A model generated the notes under the pieces. It ran no database searches. It was given only the letters and a program-made list of their open reading frames with translations, and was not told the origin of the DNA. From the NCBI RefSeq assembly GCF_002217285.1, contig NZ_MUGW01000029.1, positions 1-64,000 of the forward strand: a stretch of 64,000 nucleotides of DNA. The letters run 5' to 3'. Positions 19,001-27,136 of the stretch are shown piece by piece; within the stretch, counting starts at the first letter, position 1, and every line of letters starts with the position of its first letter. This stretch comes from Flavobacterium hercynium. GTDB taxonomy: Bacteria; Bacteroidota; Bacteroidia; Flavobacteriales; Flavobacteriaceae. The translations under genes were made by a program, and so were the position numbers.

Positions 19001-19231
19001 CCAATTATCATGACATCGCTTGCTTTTGTGGTAGGTTTAATTCCTATGATGAGTGCTAAAGGACCATCTGCACAAGGTAACCACTCTATTAGTATTGGTG
19101 CTGCGGGAGGAATGGTTTCCGGAGTAATTCTGGGATTATTAATCATTCCTGTGTTATTTATCGTATTCCAACATTTACAAGAAAAGGTTTCCGGAAAACC
19201 GGTTGCCGTAATTCATAACGAAGAAAAATAA
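16064..19231 (+). CDS. RND multidrug efflux pump (AcrB/HAE1 type)
   Basis: The 1055-residue protein has the size and order of AcrB-type hydrophobe pumps: MFKIFIQRPVLATVIS at the start, twelve membrane helices, and periplasmic porter domains in two halves. The proton-relay aspartates fall at residues 407 and 408 (IVVDDAIVVVEAV), the same numbers as in Escherichia coli AcrB. The second repeat has LLAKNAILIVEFA and RLRPIIMTSLAF. It starts 11 bases after the adaptor gene. In contrast to the first pump in the window, it has no extended hydrophilic loop. It probably exports drugs or hydrophobic compounds; the actual substrate is unknown. Confidence 0.94.
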   Translation: MFKIFIQRPVLATVISILLVILGVLGLTKLPLQQFPDIAPPSVLVTAVYPGANAETVLRSVAPSLEESINGVENMTYMSSTASNDGTLAITVFFKLGTDADQAAVNVQNRVAQATSQLPAEVVQQGVTTAKQQNSFIMAIGMYTEDEAKYDQTFVANYAQINIIPEIKRIPGVGAASIFGGVKDYSMRVWLNPTQMSTYNVTPNEVMAAIQDKSLEAAPGKFGERSKEVFEYVIKYKGKLTKPEDYQNIAIRSNADGSILRLKDVARVELGAYSYNSLTRLNGKKGIVIGVIQLAGSNSNDIQVAINKLMVKASKDFPSGIKHNIFYSTKVSLDQSIDQVKHTLLEAFILVFIVVFIFLQDFRSTLIPAIAVPVAILGTFFFMQLFGFSINLLTLFALILAIGIVVDDAIVVVEAVHAKMEHKHLSPKIATHEAMHEITGAIISITLVMAAVFLPVGFMEGSTGVFYRQFAFTMAIAIVISAINALTLSPALAALFLKDNHSGHDNATAPYEKKGFKEKFFTAFNTSFNSLTNRYVGGLKFLIRNKWVSLGGLALITVATIVMVKTTPSGFIPTEDQGFIAIAVNTPSGTSLDGTQKVMTEAENLLSKLDASRDVTAISGFNLLTNSTSPSSAVVFVLLKPNEDRGDVKNIDEIMNQVRGKLGAISGGSFFVFSFPTVPGFSNVEALDLVLQDKTGGKLDKFSGISQNFIGELMKRPEIAVAFTSFKADYPQLQLDIDDAKADQLGVKVKDILQTMQAYFGSAQASDFNRFGKYYRVVVQADIADRADPTAIDRVFVKNKNGEMVPLNTLVKLSRIYGSETASRYNLFNSISINAIPKPGFSSGDAIKAIEEVAAQQLPAGYSFEFSGQTREEISSGGQSATIFLLCLIFIYFLLAAQYESYILPLAVILSIPAGIFGVFVAIGLTGIENNIYVQVALVMLIGLLAKNAILIVEFAVQKRKSGQALVKASIDAAKLRLRPIIMTSLAFVVGLIPMMSAKGPSAQGNHSISIGAAGGMVSGVILGLLIIPVLFIVFQHLQEKVSGKPVAVIHNEEK

Positions 19232-19234
19232 AAA

Positions 19235-19348
19235 ATGGAAAATTACATAACGACAATTCTGATAACAGTTTTTGCTGGTATCGCCTACATATCGTATAAG
19301 ATTTCTAAAGATCTGGACAGCAGAAAAGATACTTGTACTGAAATTTAA
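19235..19348 (+). CDS. 37-residue single-pass membrane protein in the efflux operon
   Basis: This short frame encodes MENYITTILITVFAGIAYIS followed by a charged tail with one cysteine. It has one hydrophobic segment (residues 5-19) and a positively and negatively charged C-terminus. It starts three bases after the pump's stop codon and its own TAA overlaps the ATG of the channel gene (TAATG), so it is in perfect operon context and probably coupled to the next gene. Small membrane proteins such as AcrZ and KdpF bind and tune large transporters; whether this one does so is inference. It could alternatively act only as a translational bridge. Confidence 0.55.
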   Translation: MENYITTILITVFAGIAYISYKISKDLDSRKDTCTEI

Positions 19349-20781
19349 TGACAACTTATAAAATGAAAAAATATATAACCAAAATTGTGATGATTGCGCT
19401 TTTGATCACCACTATTATATCCTGTAAAGTTTCGAAGGATATTGAAACTCCAAAAGATGCATTTCCTGAAAATTTCAGGAGTGCATCGGTTTCAACGGAT
19501 ACAACAAGTATCGCTGATTTGGAGTGGAAAAATTTCTTTACAGAAAAAGACATTGTTCAGCTAATTGACAGTGCGGTAACGAGAAACAACGATTTGCAAA
19601 TTGCTACTAAGAACATTGAAATTGCACAATACCGTTTTACACAATCAAAATGGAACAATGTTCCTGAGGTTAACGCATTTGTAAACGCAAGTATCAATCG
19701 TCCGTCTGAAAACAGCTTTACAGGAATGAACCTGAACCAATTTTTAGGCAAACAATATGTTGAAGATTATTCTACTGGTATTTCACTTTCCTGGGAAGCG
19801 GATATCTGGGGAAAAATCAAAAACCAGAAAAAAGGTGCTTTTGCTACTTACCTGCAATCTGAGGAAGTAAAAAAAGCTTTACAGACTACCATTGTTGCCA
19901 ATGTTTCTAAAGGATATTACAATCTTTTAATGCTGGATGCACAATTAGAAATTGCAAAACAAAATCTGAAATTAAACGATAGTACAACAAACATCATCAA
20001 ATTAAAATATGATGCCGGACAAGTGACTACATTAGCGATTCAACAATCAGAAGCACAGAAATTAAACGCTGCGCAATTGATTCCGTTGTTAGAACAAAAT
20101 ATTGCGATTCAGGAAAATGCATTGAGCGTGTTGACAGGATCATTTCCTAATTCAAAAACAAGAACGTCACGTTTAAGTACTATTGAAGTAAAAAACAATA
20201 CTGCAATCGGAATTCCATCTGCATTAGTAAGCAGAAGACCCGATGTAAAAAGCGCTGAATTGGCTCTCCAAGCTGCTAATGCTAATGTAGGTATTACAAA
20301 AGCAAACTTGTATCCTACCTTGAAAATTACAGCGCAAGGCGGATTAAATTCGTTCGAAACAAGCAGCTGGTTTAACGTTCCTGCTTCTTTATTTGGTACA
20401 GCATTGGGAGGTCTAACACAACCTTTGCTAAACAACAAACGAGTGAGAACGCAATACAATATTGCAAAAGCAGAAAGAGAAAAAGCAGTTTTAAATTTCA
20501 GACAAGCTGTTTTAGTAGCCGTTAGCGAAGTATCGGATGCTTTGGTTAAAGTAGAAAAACTGGAACAGCAAGAATCATTTTTGAAAGAACGTGTAAAAAC
20601 ATTACAACAAGCGATTAAAAATGCAAATCTGCTATTCAAAAACGGAATGGCAGAATATTTAGAAGTACTTTCGGCTCAGTCGAATTTATTGCAGAGTGAG
20701 TTAGAACTGGCAAACATAAAAAGAGAACAATTGGCTGCCCGCACTGATTTGTATCGTGCTTTGGGCGGTGGTTGGAAATAA
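19348..20781 (+). CDS. TolC/NodT-type outer membrane lipoprotein of RND efflux system
   Basis: The 477-residue protein has a lipoprotein signal (MKKYITKIVMIALLITTIIS followed by the lipobox cysteine when read from the ATG at 19363) and two outer membrane efflux protein repeats, with the NodT-subfamily signatures LSWEADIWGK and LVSRRPDVKSAE. The first in-frame ATG at 19348 overlaps the stop of the small gene; the fifth codon after it is the alternative start. It would form the outer membrane channel for the adaptor and pump encoded upstream. A hairpin with a T run follows about 30 bases downstream and ends the operon. Confidence 0.93.
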   Translation: MTTYKMKKYITKIVMIALLITTIISCKVSKDIETPKDAFPENFRSASVSTDTTSIADLEWKNFFTEKDIVQLIDSAVTRNNDLQIATKNIEIAQYRFTQSKWNNVPEVNAFVNASINRPSENSFTGMNLNQFLGKQYVEDYSTGISLSWEADIWGKIKNQKKGAFATYLQSEEVKKALQTTIVANVSKGYYNLLMLDAQLEIAKQNLKLNDSTTNIIKLKYDAGQVTTLAIQQSEAQKLNAAQLIPLLEQNIAIQENALSVLTGSFPNSKTRTSRLSTIEVKNNTAIGIPSALVSRRPDVKSAELALQAANANVGITKANLYPTLKITAQGGLNSFETSSWFNVPASLFGTALGGLTQPLLNNKRVRTQYNIAKAEREKAVLNFRQAVLVAVSEVSDALVKVEKLEQQESFLKERVKTLQQAIKNANLLFKNGMAEYLEVLSAQSNLLQSELELANIKREQLAARTDLYRALGGGWK

Positions 20782-20813
20782 TACCCGTTTTTTTTAATTA
20801 TTTATTTGAGATT

Positions 20814-20848
20814 ACGCTGCAGAACTTCGGTTTTGCAGCGTTTTTTTT
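20814..20848 (+). terminator. Terminator of the second efflux operon
   Basis: ACGCTGCA and TGCAGCGT form an eight-base perfect stem followed by eight T residues. Confidence 0.85.
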
Positions 20849-20972
20849 ATTTCCAAAGTTCCTAAAGCCTGTGCTTCTCTTTGTAAGTAAAATCTATTTG
20901 ACTAGAAATGAAAGAATTCCAGATTTTAAGAAAATAAAGCATTTTAAAGACGGTGATTTATACGAAAATAAG

Positions 20973-20980
20973 TACATTTG
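20973..20980 (+). promoter_or_regulatory. -7 box before the secreted hypothetical gene
   Basis: TACATTTG fits the TAnnTTTG consensus, 90 bases before the ATG at 21070. Apart from this and the terminator, the gap 20782-21069 shows nothing clear. Confidence 0.4.
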
Positions 20981-21069
20981 CCAAAAAAATTTTGAGAACT
21001 AAAAAATAACCACATTTCATTCATTCTCAATAATATATCACTAACAAAAACCATAACCTCTACAAAACA

Positions 21070-22425
21070 ATGAAACACATATTAAGTATTTTGTTAATTT
21101 TTACTTTATCAATGAGTGGTTTTGCACAAAAAAAACCAGCAGCAAAAAAGAAAACACAACCTAAAACTGCCGTAACTAAAAAAGAAGTCGTAGTTGAAGA
21201 AGTTAAACCAGAAAAAATAAAACCAGATACACTGCAAGTACAAAAAGGAAAAAAGTATGTTTTCTTAGTTGATGTAACCGAATATTCCGGTCAAGCCGAT
21301 GTGTATGTGGATAAAGCTGAAGATAACTCTGAAAAAGCAGAACTGCAACGCAACTTTCCGAAAGAAAATCTGGAAATCATCAATATCACTAAATACACTT
21401 ATATTCTTTTCGAAAATAAACAAACTTTAGACATTACCGGTTACGGAAAATCGTTTCAGGCATTAGCGTACTGGGGCGGAAAAATGGACGATAAAGTTCA
21501 AATAAAAGAAGGTACAAAAATGGCAACCGAATTTGTTGGGGAGCAAATACGTTCTAAAAAAGAGTCATCTTATGTGGTTAATACGAAAAAGTACAAAAAA
21601 GAAGTAGCTTCATTACAAAACAAAAACAAAATCACTTCAAAATCCAGAGAAACGCTTAAAGCATTGCTTAATGGTTACACATTGCCTTTTTCGGACATCA
21701 GATCAGAAGAAATGGCGCTATACCAACAAGGAACAGCGAAACTAAAAACAATTGATTCCTACATTATAAAAAACAAAGGCGCAAGAACACCACTAAAAAG
21801 TGTTGCATTTGATACTGACGGACTTCCAACTTCTGTTTCTTTTTACGATCGCGAAGGAAAATCAAAAGGCAAAAAAGAATTTGTTTACAAAGACGGAATG
21901 CTTTCTAAAATTATGAAAGACGATCAGGAAGTGTCTTCTGTAAATTACGATGATAATAAAATCGTGATTACAGAAAACGTAGGAGATGCAAATCAAACAA
22001 CTATTTTTTGGCTTGAAAATGGCAAATTGCTTCGTAAATCGTATACGCTTATGGCTGATGATAAATTTTCATACATGAATAACTTTGTAGAAGAAAAATT
22101 TGAAAACAACTGCGTCGTATATTACATTAACAATGTAGTTTGGACGAGAGATTGCAGCGGTGCAAGCAACGTTTATCCTTTTGTACACACGTATACTTCA
22201 TTTCAAAACAAAGAAGTACTTCAATTCAGAAAATCTAAAATTGAAAAAAATAACGATAGAACATTTGAAAAATTCTACTCAACAGCAGAACGTGCAGAGC
22301 AAAATGATTTTTACAAACCTTGGGGAACTATTCATTTAGATGAAATGAATTTAGTAGAAATGCTTAAGTTTACAAAAGATAATAATGAGCAAACGATCAA
22401 AATAGATTATACTTGTTATGAATAA
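21070..22425 (+). CDS. Secreted hypothetical protein
   Basis: This 451-residue protein begins with a type I signal peptide (MKHILSILLIFTLSMSGFAQ). The first 50 mature residues are a Lys/Pro/Val/Glu-rich linker (KKPAAKKKTQPKT and on). The remainder is beta-rich with repeated motifs of the form 'phrase, YDREGK, FVYKDG', similar to RHS-like or MORN-like turn repeats found in many Bacteroidota secreted proteins; two cysteines near the C-terminus (NNC and RDCSG) could form a disulfide. No enzyme domain is recognised. It stands alone between two terminators, so it is a single-gene transcript. Function unknown. Confidence 0.7.
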   Translation: MKHILSILLIFTLSMSGFAQKKPAAKKKTQPKTAVTKKEVVVEEVKPEKIKPDTLQVQKGKKYVFLVDVTEYSGQADVYVDKAEDNSEKAELQRNFPKENLEIINITKYTYILFENKQTLDITGYGKSFQALAYWGGKMDDKVQIKEGTKMATEFVGEQIRSKKESSYVVNTKKYKKEVASLQNKNKITSKSRETLKALLNGYTLPFSDIRSEEMALYQQGTAKLKTIDSYIIKNKGARTPLKSVAFDTDGLPTSVSFYDREGKSKGKKEFVYKDGMLSKIMKDDQEVSSVNYDDNKIVITENVGDANQTTIFWLENGKLLRKSYTLMADDKFSYMNNFVEEKFENNCVVYYINNVVWTRDCSGASNVYPFVHTYTSFQNKEVLQFRKSKIEKNNDRTFEKFYSTAERAEQNDFYKPWGTIHLDEMNLVEMLKFTKDNNEQTIKIDYTCYE

Positions 22426-22449
22426 TCGTGTTTGAAAAAACATTAAAAA

Positions 22450-22486
22450 AACGCTGTTAAACTCTGGTTTAGCAGCGTTTTTTCTT
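22450..22486 (+). terminator. Terminator of the secreted hypothetical gene
   Basis: ACGCTG and CAGCGT, extended by TAAA and TTTA, form a stem followed by six T residues. Confidence 0.8.
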
Positions 22487-22540
22487 TAAGCTTGTTTTAT
22501 TTCTTTACTTTTACTATACAATACAATCTTCCTTTAATAC

Positions 22541-23143
22541 ATGTTAGACAACAATAAAAAACATCTGAACGATTTAAAACTTAAATTTGAAAGCTACGCT
22601 CCTATTTCGCAAGAAACATGGAAGGAGATCGAATACAAAGTTGTATTGTTATCTGCAAAAAAGGGAGAAATACTTTTAGAAAACGGACAAATTGCTAAAG
22701 ACATTTATTTTGTGTGCAAAGGTGTTTTACGAACTTTTATCACAGATCAGGAAGGAACTATTTACAATAAAAATCTTTTTCTGGAAGGTGACTTTGCAGG
22801 ATCAAAAGTTTCATTGTTGCAGCAAACGCCTTCAGAATTTGCAATTGAAGCACTCGAAGATACTATTCTCTTTAGTATTAATTACAAAAAATACCGTGAA
22901 CTAATTGCGCAATATTCTGATTTTAAAAATTTCTACATTGCCTACCTCGAAAAAAACTGGATTATTGAAAAAGAACAACGCGAAATTGCCTTAGTCATGA
23001 AAAATGCTACGCAAAGATATCTTGAGTTATTAGCGCAACATCCTGATATTTCAGACAGGATTCCGTTACACCATATTGCCTCGCACTTAGGAATTACACC
23101 TACGCAATTAAGCCGCATCCGAAAAAATCTGGAAAAAGAATAG
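22541..23143 (+). CDS. Crp/Fnr family transcriptional regulator
   Basis: This 200-residue protein has a cyclic-nucleotide-binding-like beta-barrel (residues 20-125, with KKGEILLENGQIAKDIYFVC and GDFAGS) and a C-terminal winged helix of the Crp type (IPLHHIASHLGITPTQLSRI). The arginine and glutamate that contact cAMP in Crp are not clearly kept, and there is no Fnr-type cysteine cluster, so the ligand is unknown; this subgroup is common in Bacteroidota. The next gene, a GNAT acetyltransferase, begins 73 bases downstream behind an 8+8 inverted repeat that is a plausible binding site for this regulator. Confidence 0.9.
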   Translation: MLDNNKKHLNDLKLKFESYAPISQETWKEIEYKVVLLSAKKGEILLENGQIAKDIYFVCKGVLRTFITDQEGTIYNKNLFLEGDFAGSKVSLLQQTPSEFAIEALEDTILFSINYKKYRELIAQYSDFKNFYIAYLEKNWIIEKEQREIALVMKNATQRYLELLAQHPDISDRIPLHHIASHLGITPTQLSRIRKNLEKE

Positions 23144-23162
23144 AGAATCAACATATGTAAAG

Positions 23163-23184
23163 AGTTTTCAAAAATGTGAAAACT
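23163..23184. promoter_or_regulatory. Crp-like inverted repeat
   Basis: AGTTTTCA and TGAAAACT are perfect reverse complements with a six-base spacer, the geometry of Crp/Fnr sites. It ends on the first base of the -7 box TAACTTTG (23184-23191), between the Crp/Fnr gene and the GNAT gene. Confidence 0.5.
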
Positions 23185-23216
23185 AACTTTGCGACAGATC
23201 TATAATATTTATCAAG

Positions 23217-23945
23217 ATGACAAATTCAAAATTAATACAAGACAACATACATAACCTTACCACATTATGGAAAACTGTTGGTGCTGCCTTCCTATCCTAC
23301 CATAATAATGGTACGTTTGAATATTCTAAAATCGAAAATGCAGGCTGGCCAAACAAACTTTGGTTTCATGAAGATATCAATGATAATGACGTAGACCAAG
23401 CGATAAAGATTATGCAATCCAATTCAGGTTTGGTACTTCCGTATTGGGATCTTTACAACAGTAATTCTTTTGAAATACTGGAAAAAAAAGGTCTGATTAA
23501 GAAAACGGAACAAATAGCAATGGCATTACCATTAGACCAAAAATTTACCTTGCAAAATACGCTTACCTATAAAAAAGTTACCAACGAAGAAGAAGCTAAA
23601 ATCTGGTCAGATCTGTATCCTAACGCGTTTGGATATGTTATAAGCAAGGAAACCTTGGCACGAAATTTAGATAATGTTGATTTCTATCTGGTTTCCCTAA
23701 AAAAGAAACCAATCGGAACATTTATGCTTTTTAAAACAGAGAATAATATCGGTATTCACGGTGTTGGTGTAATACCAGAGATGAGAAGAAAAGGTTATGC
23801 CGAAGAAATCATGAAATTTGCACTCAATCACGCTATAGATCTTAATGTTGAGTATGCTTTACTTCAAGCCTCAGTAATGGGGAAAGATATTTATACCAGA
23901 TTGGGATTTAAAGATCTGTTTGTAATCAAAAATTATGTTTTATAA
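23217..23945 (+). CDS. GNAT family N-acetyltransferase
   Basis: The 242-residue protein has a C-terminal GNAT fold: the acetyl-CoA-binding loop IPEMRRKGYAEEIM (the Q/RxxGxG/A motif) near residue 185 and ARLGF-like YTRLGFKDL near residue 230. The N-terminal 130 residues contain a second, degenerate GNAT-like half, as seen in long bacterial members. It should transfer an acetyl group from acetyl-CoA to an unknown amine in the cytoplasm. A -7 box (TAACTTTG, 23184-23191) lies 25 bases upstream, next to a Crp-like palindrome, and a strong hairpin terminator follows, so it is probably a single-gene unit controlled by the preceding regulator. Confidence 0.88.
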   Translation: MTNSKLIQDNIHNLTTLWKTVGAAFLSYHNNGTFEYSKIENAGWPNKLWFHEDINDNDVDQAIKIMQSNSGLVLPYWDLYNSNSFEILEKKGLIKKTEQIAMALPLDQKFTLQNTLTYKKVTNEEEAKIWSDLYPNAFGYVISKETLARNLDNVDFYLVSLKKKPIGTFMLFKTENNIGIHGVGVIPEMRRKGYAEEIMKFALNHAIDLNVEYALLQASVMGKDIYTRLGFKDLFVIKNYVL

Positions 23946-23962
23946 GCCAATTAAAAAGTATA

Positions 23963-24001
23963 AAAAAAGCGAGACCGGTGTTATACCGGTCTCGCTTTTT
24001 T
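23963..24001. terminator. Strong bidirectional terminator
   Basis: AAGCGAGACCGG and CCGGTCTCGCTT make a 12-base perfect stem with A and T runs outside, between the convergent GNAT and DUF1328 genes. Confidence 0.9.
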
Positions 24002-24021
24002 ATCTGATTAGAAATGTATTG

Positions 24022-24183
24022 CTACACTTTTTTTCTTCCTGTTATTAATGAAATAACAAATAACACTAAAAATATAAAGAATAAAACTTTTGCAATGCTA
24101 GCTGCTCCAGCGGCAATTCCACCGAAACCAAATATCCCTGCAATGATCGCAAGAATAATAAAAATGACTGTATAACGTAACAT
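24022..24183 (-). CDS. DUF1328 family small membrane protein
   Basis: From the ATG at 24183 the product has 53 residues: two hydrophobic helices joined by a Gly-rich turn ([19 protein letters not shown]) and a basic end TGRKKV. This size and motif match the DUF1328/YtjA family of small inner membrane proteins, which are often stress-induced in other bacteria; the molecular role is not known. Longer in-frame starts exist but add a charged N-terminus foreign to the family. It is transcribed alone, ending at the bidirectional terminator, and preceded by a 400-base gap without genes. Confidence 0.85.
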   Translation of the reverse strand: MLRYTVIFIILAIIAGIFGFGGIAAGAASIAKVLFFIFLVLFVISLITGRKKV

Positions 24184-24587
24184 AATATTTGATTTTTTAG
24201 TTAATAAAAATGACTTGTAAAGTCTGATTTGTTTTTCAAATTTCTCTCTAAAAAACAAGTAGCTTTAACTCTATCCGTTATTTTTTTAGCGCAATACGTT
24301 TGATTATACAATAATTTCAAAATTTTAGCAGAAGTATCAGAATTCCCATTTTCCTGTTACAGAATTCCCACAAAAATGCTTTAGAGTTAATTTTTTAACG
24401 GATTGGATTAATCCTCACCTCATCTAAATTCTACTTTTATCAAAAAATATTGAACGCCAGTAAGTTGAAAGAATCGCTTTAGACTGCAGCATCATTCTAA
24501 TAAACAAAAAATCATCTGTATTCTCTATTTTTAAAATCGAAAAAAATACCATAAAGATCCTATAAACGAACTAAAAAATATTTCCTC
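24184..24587. other. Gene-free gap with short repeats
   Basis: No credible gene is seen on either strand. The gap contains an 11-base direct repeat CAGAATTCCCA at 24338-24348 and 24360-24370 (22 bases apart) and a ten-base palindrome GGATTAATCC at 24405-24414. It must hold the promoters of the divergent DUF1328 and glycosyltransferase genes. Confidence 0.5.
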
Positions 24588-26858
24588 ATGAAAGCACTAT
24601 CAAATAAACTAAAAATCGTTTTTTTATCAACTTTTCCACCAACACAATGCGGAATCGCAACCTACACGCAGGATACAATAAAAGGAATTACTGATGTTTT
24701 TGGTAAGTCTATAGAATGTGAAATTTGCGAATTAGTTAGCAAACCACAAGACAATCCAACTCAGGCTTTTACCTTAAACACAAAAAACAGATCTGAATAC
24801 ACTACAGTTGCAGAAGAAATCAACAATGACGAAAGTGTAAAACTGGTACATATTCAGCATGAATTTGGTTTGTTTGGGGGTAATTACGGCGATCACTTAT
24901 TGGATTTTTTAAATGCTATTAAAAAACCCGTTACCTTTACCTTTCATAGCGTAATTCAAAATCCAAATAATGAATTGAAGACATTCGTAAAACTGTTGCT
25001 AAGTTATAGTAATTCAGTTTTTGTAATGACAAATCAATCAGAAGATATTTTAGTTCGAGATTATGACATTAGTAAAGAAATCATTACTTGTGTACCACAC
25101 GGAACACACGTTGTAGTTTACGAACTTCCTCAAAAAGCCAAAGAAAAATTTGAAATAGAAGACAGATTAGTATTATCTACTTTCGGTTTATTAGGCGAAG
25201 GGAAAAATATAGAAACAGGTTTAAGAGCCTTGCCTAAAATTATTGAAAAAACTCCAAATGCACTTTACTTAATCATAGGCAAAACACATCCAAACTTAAT
25301 CATTGATGGTGTAGATACCTACCGTGATAAATTAGAACAAATGGTCGATGAGTTAAACTTACGCGATCATGTTCGTTTTATAAATCAATATTTAGAAACC
25401 GAAGAACTTTTAGAATATTTAAAAGCTACTGACGTTTACATGTTTACTTCAAAAGATCCAAATCAGGCAGTTAGCGGCACTTTTTCTTATGCAATGAGTT
25501 GTGCTTGCCCAATAGTAGCATCAAAAATTCCACATACATTAGAGGTTTTAACAGAGGACTCAGGAATTTTAGTAGACATTGGTAATGAAGATCAATTTGC
25601 AGAAGCAGCGATTAAATTATTATCAGATGAAAATCTGAGAGAAGAAATGGGTAAAAGCTCGTTTAGAAAAACACGCGCTTCTTCTTGGGAAAATGTTGGA
25701 ATCATTCATATCAACACCTATAAAAATTTATTCGAAAGTCCATCAGAAATTAAATTCACTTATCCTTCAATAGAATTAGCGCATATTAAAAGAATGACAA
25801 CGGAACTGGGTATTATTCAGTTTAGTAAAATTTCTATTCCGGATATAGAATCAGGTTATACACTAGATGATAATGCACGTGCCTTAGTTGCTTTTTGTAT
25901 GCACTATAAACTAACAGAAGACAAAGATGATTTACCATACATTCTAATTTATTTAGATTTCATAGAACGTTGCCAAAAACCAAAAGGTAACTTTATGAAT
26001 TACGTTGATCAGCACAATAGAGAACATATTGAACAAAATGCCGAAGTAAATTTAGAAGATTCAAATGCGCGTGCGCTTTGGGCTTTAGGAGCTGTCGTTT
26101 CTAATGCTTCAATTCTTCCGGAATCTATTTCCAAAAAAGCATCAAAATGTTTGCTAAATGCATTGAAATGGGCAGAAACCATTCAGTCGCCACGATCTAT
26201 TGGTTTTGCAACCAAAGGTTTGTACCTGTACCATTCGACAACTCCTAATTTATACGTTGCCGCAATTATCAATAAATTGAATGCCAAATTGCTTTCGAAT
26301 TATGAAATTCATGCAACACAGGATTGGAAATGGTACGAAAACTATCTAACGTATGCCAACGGAATTATGCCGGAATCAATGTTATATGCTTATCTGGTAA
26401 CCAATAAACCCATCTATAAAAAAGTGGCATTGGAATCAATGGAATTTTTATCATCTAAAATGTTCGCCAATGATAACTTCAAAGTAATTTCAAACGATGG
26501 ATGGTACCACAAAGGTTCAGAACCTAAGGAATACGGAGAACAGCCAATTGATGTATCGTACACGATTCAGACATTAAGTTCATTTTACAATGCGTTTAAA
26601 ATGCCAGAGCACAAACAGCAAATGAAAACTGCATTTAACTGGTTCTTAGGCAAGAATCATTTAAATCAAATTATGTACAATCCCGTTAGCGGAGGCGGAT
26701 ATGATGGTTTAGAAAAAACAAATGTAAACTTTAATCAGGGAGCAGAATCGACTGTTTGTTTTTTAACAGCACGTCTGATTATGGAAAATTTTAAATTATC
26801 AGAGAGCAAGGTTATTCCCTTAATGAATGAGAAAACCGGAATCGCTATTAACTTATAA
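24588..26858 (+). CDS. GT4 family glycosyltransferase with C-terminal glycosidase-like domain
   Basis: The 756-residue protein has an N-terminal GT-B glycosyltransferase of the GT4 type (residues 5-390): FPPTQCGIATYTQ for the acceptor-side loop, HIQHEFGLFGGNYG, a nucleotide-sugar domain with GKNIETGLRAL, and a modified donor motif SGTFSYAMSCACPIVASK. Residues 400-756 are helical, with aromatic motifs (YTLDDNARALVAF, GWYHKG, GGGYDGLEK) that resemble alpha/alpha toroid glycosidases or phosphorylases. The fusion suggests synthesis and processing of a glycan by one polypeptide, probably on the cytoplasmic side. Substrates are not predictable. It is a single-gene unit closed by a hairpin at 26911. 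Confidence 0.85.
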   Translation: MKALSNKLKIVFLSTFPPTQCGIATYTQDTIKGITDVFGKSIECEICELVSKPQDNPTQAFTLNTKNRSEYTTVAEEINNDESVKLVHIQHEFGLFGGNYGDHLLDFLNAIKKPVTFTFHSVIQNPNNELKTFVKLLLSYSNSVFVMTNQSEDILVRDYDISKEIITCVPHGTHVVVYELPQKAKEKFEIEDRLVLSTFGLLGEGKNIETGLRALPKIIEKTPNALYLIIGKTHPNLIIDGVDTYRDKLEQMVDELNLRDHVRFINQYLETEELLEYLKATDVYMFTSKDPNQAVSGTFSYAMSCACPIVASKIPHTLEVLTEDSGILVDIGNEDQFAEAAIKLLSDENLREEMGKSSFRKTRASSWENVGIIHINTYKNLFESPSEIKFTYPSIELAHIKRMTTELGIIQFSKISIPDIESGYTLDDNARALVAFCMHYKLTEDKDDLPYILIYLDFIERCQKPKGNFMNYVDQHNREHIEQNAEVNLEDSNARALWALGAVVSNASILPESISKKASKCLLNALKWAETIQSPRSIGFATKGLYLYHSTTPNLYVAAIINKLNAKLLSNYEIHATQDWKWYENYLTYANGIMPESMLYAYLVTNKPIYKKVALESMEFLSSKMFANDNFKVISNDGWYHKGSEPKEYGEQPIDVSYTIQTLSSFYNAFKMPEHKQQMKTAFNWFLGKNHLNQIMYNPVSGGGYDGLEKTNVNFNQGAESTVCFLTARLIMENFKLSESKVIPLMNEKTGIAINL

Positions 26859-26910
26859 AATACTTTAGCTATACCTATTACCACTTTAACCAATTACTAT
26901 TTATTATCCT

Positions 26911-26940
26911 AAAATCCCTTTATACCAAAGGGATTTTTTG
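26911..26940 (+). terminator. Terminator of the glycosyltransferase gene
   Basis: AAAATCCCTTT and AAAGGGATTTT form a stem around a six-base loop, followed by T residues. Confidence 0.85.
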
Positions 26941-27136
26941 TTTTTATACAAACCGGACAATAACGTCTCTTTCATACTATTATTGTGTTGTTATGTAAAT
27001 TATATAAACTTGAAAAATAGTTGTGTAAGAATTTTTGTTAACTATAGAAGTAACTTTCATTAAAAATAAGCGAGGAAAACTACAAATGTTAAAGCATTGA
27101 TTTTCAAACTTAAACGAACCACTAAAACGCAGTATT

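Noticed and set aside
20772..21002. 76-residue frame after the second efflux operon
   Set aside because: It overlaps the channel gene's end, the terminator and a promoter box; the sequence is Phe/Lys-rich and not protein-like.
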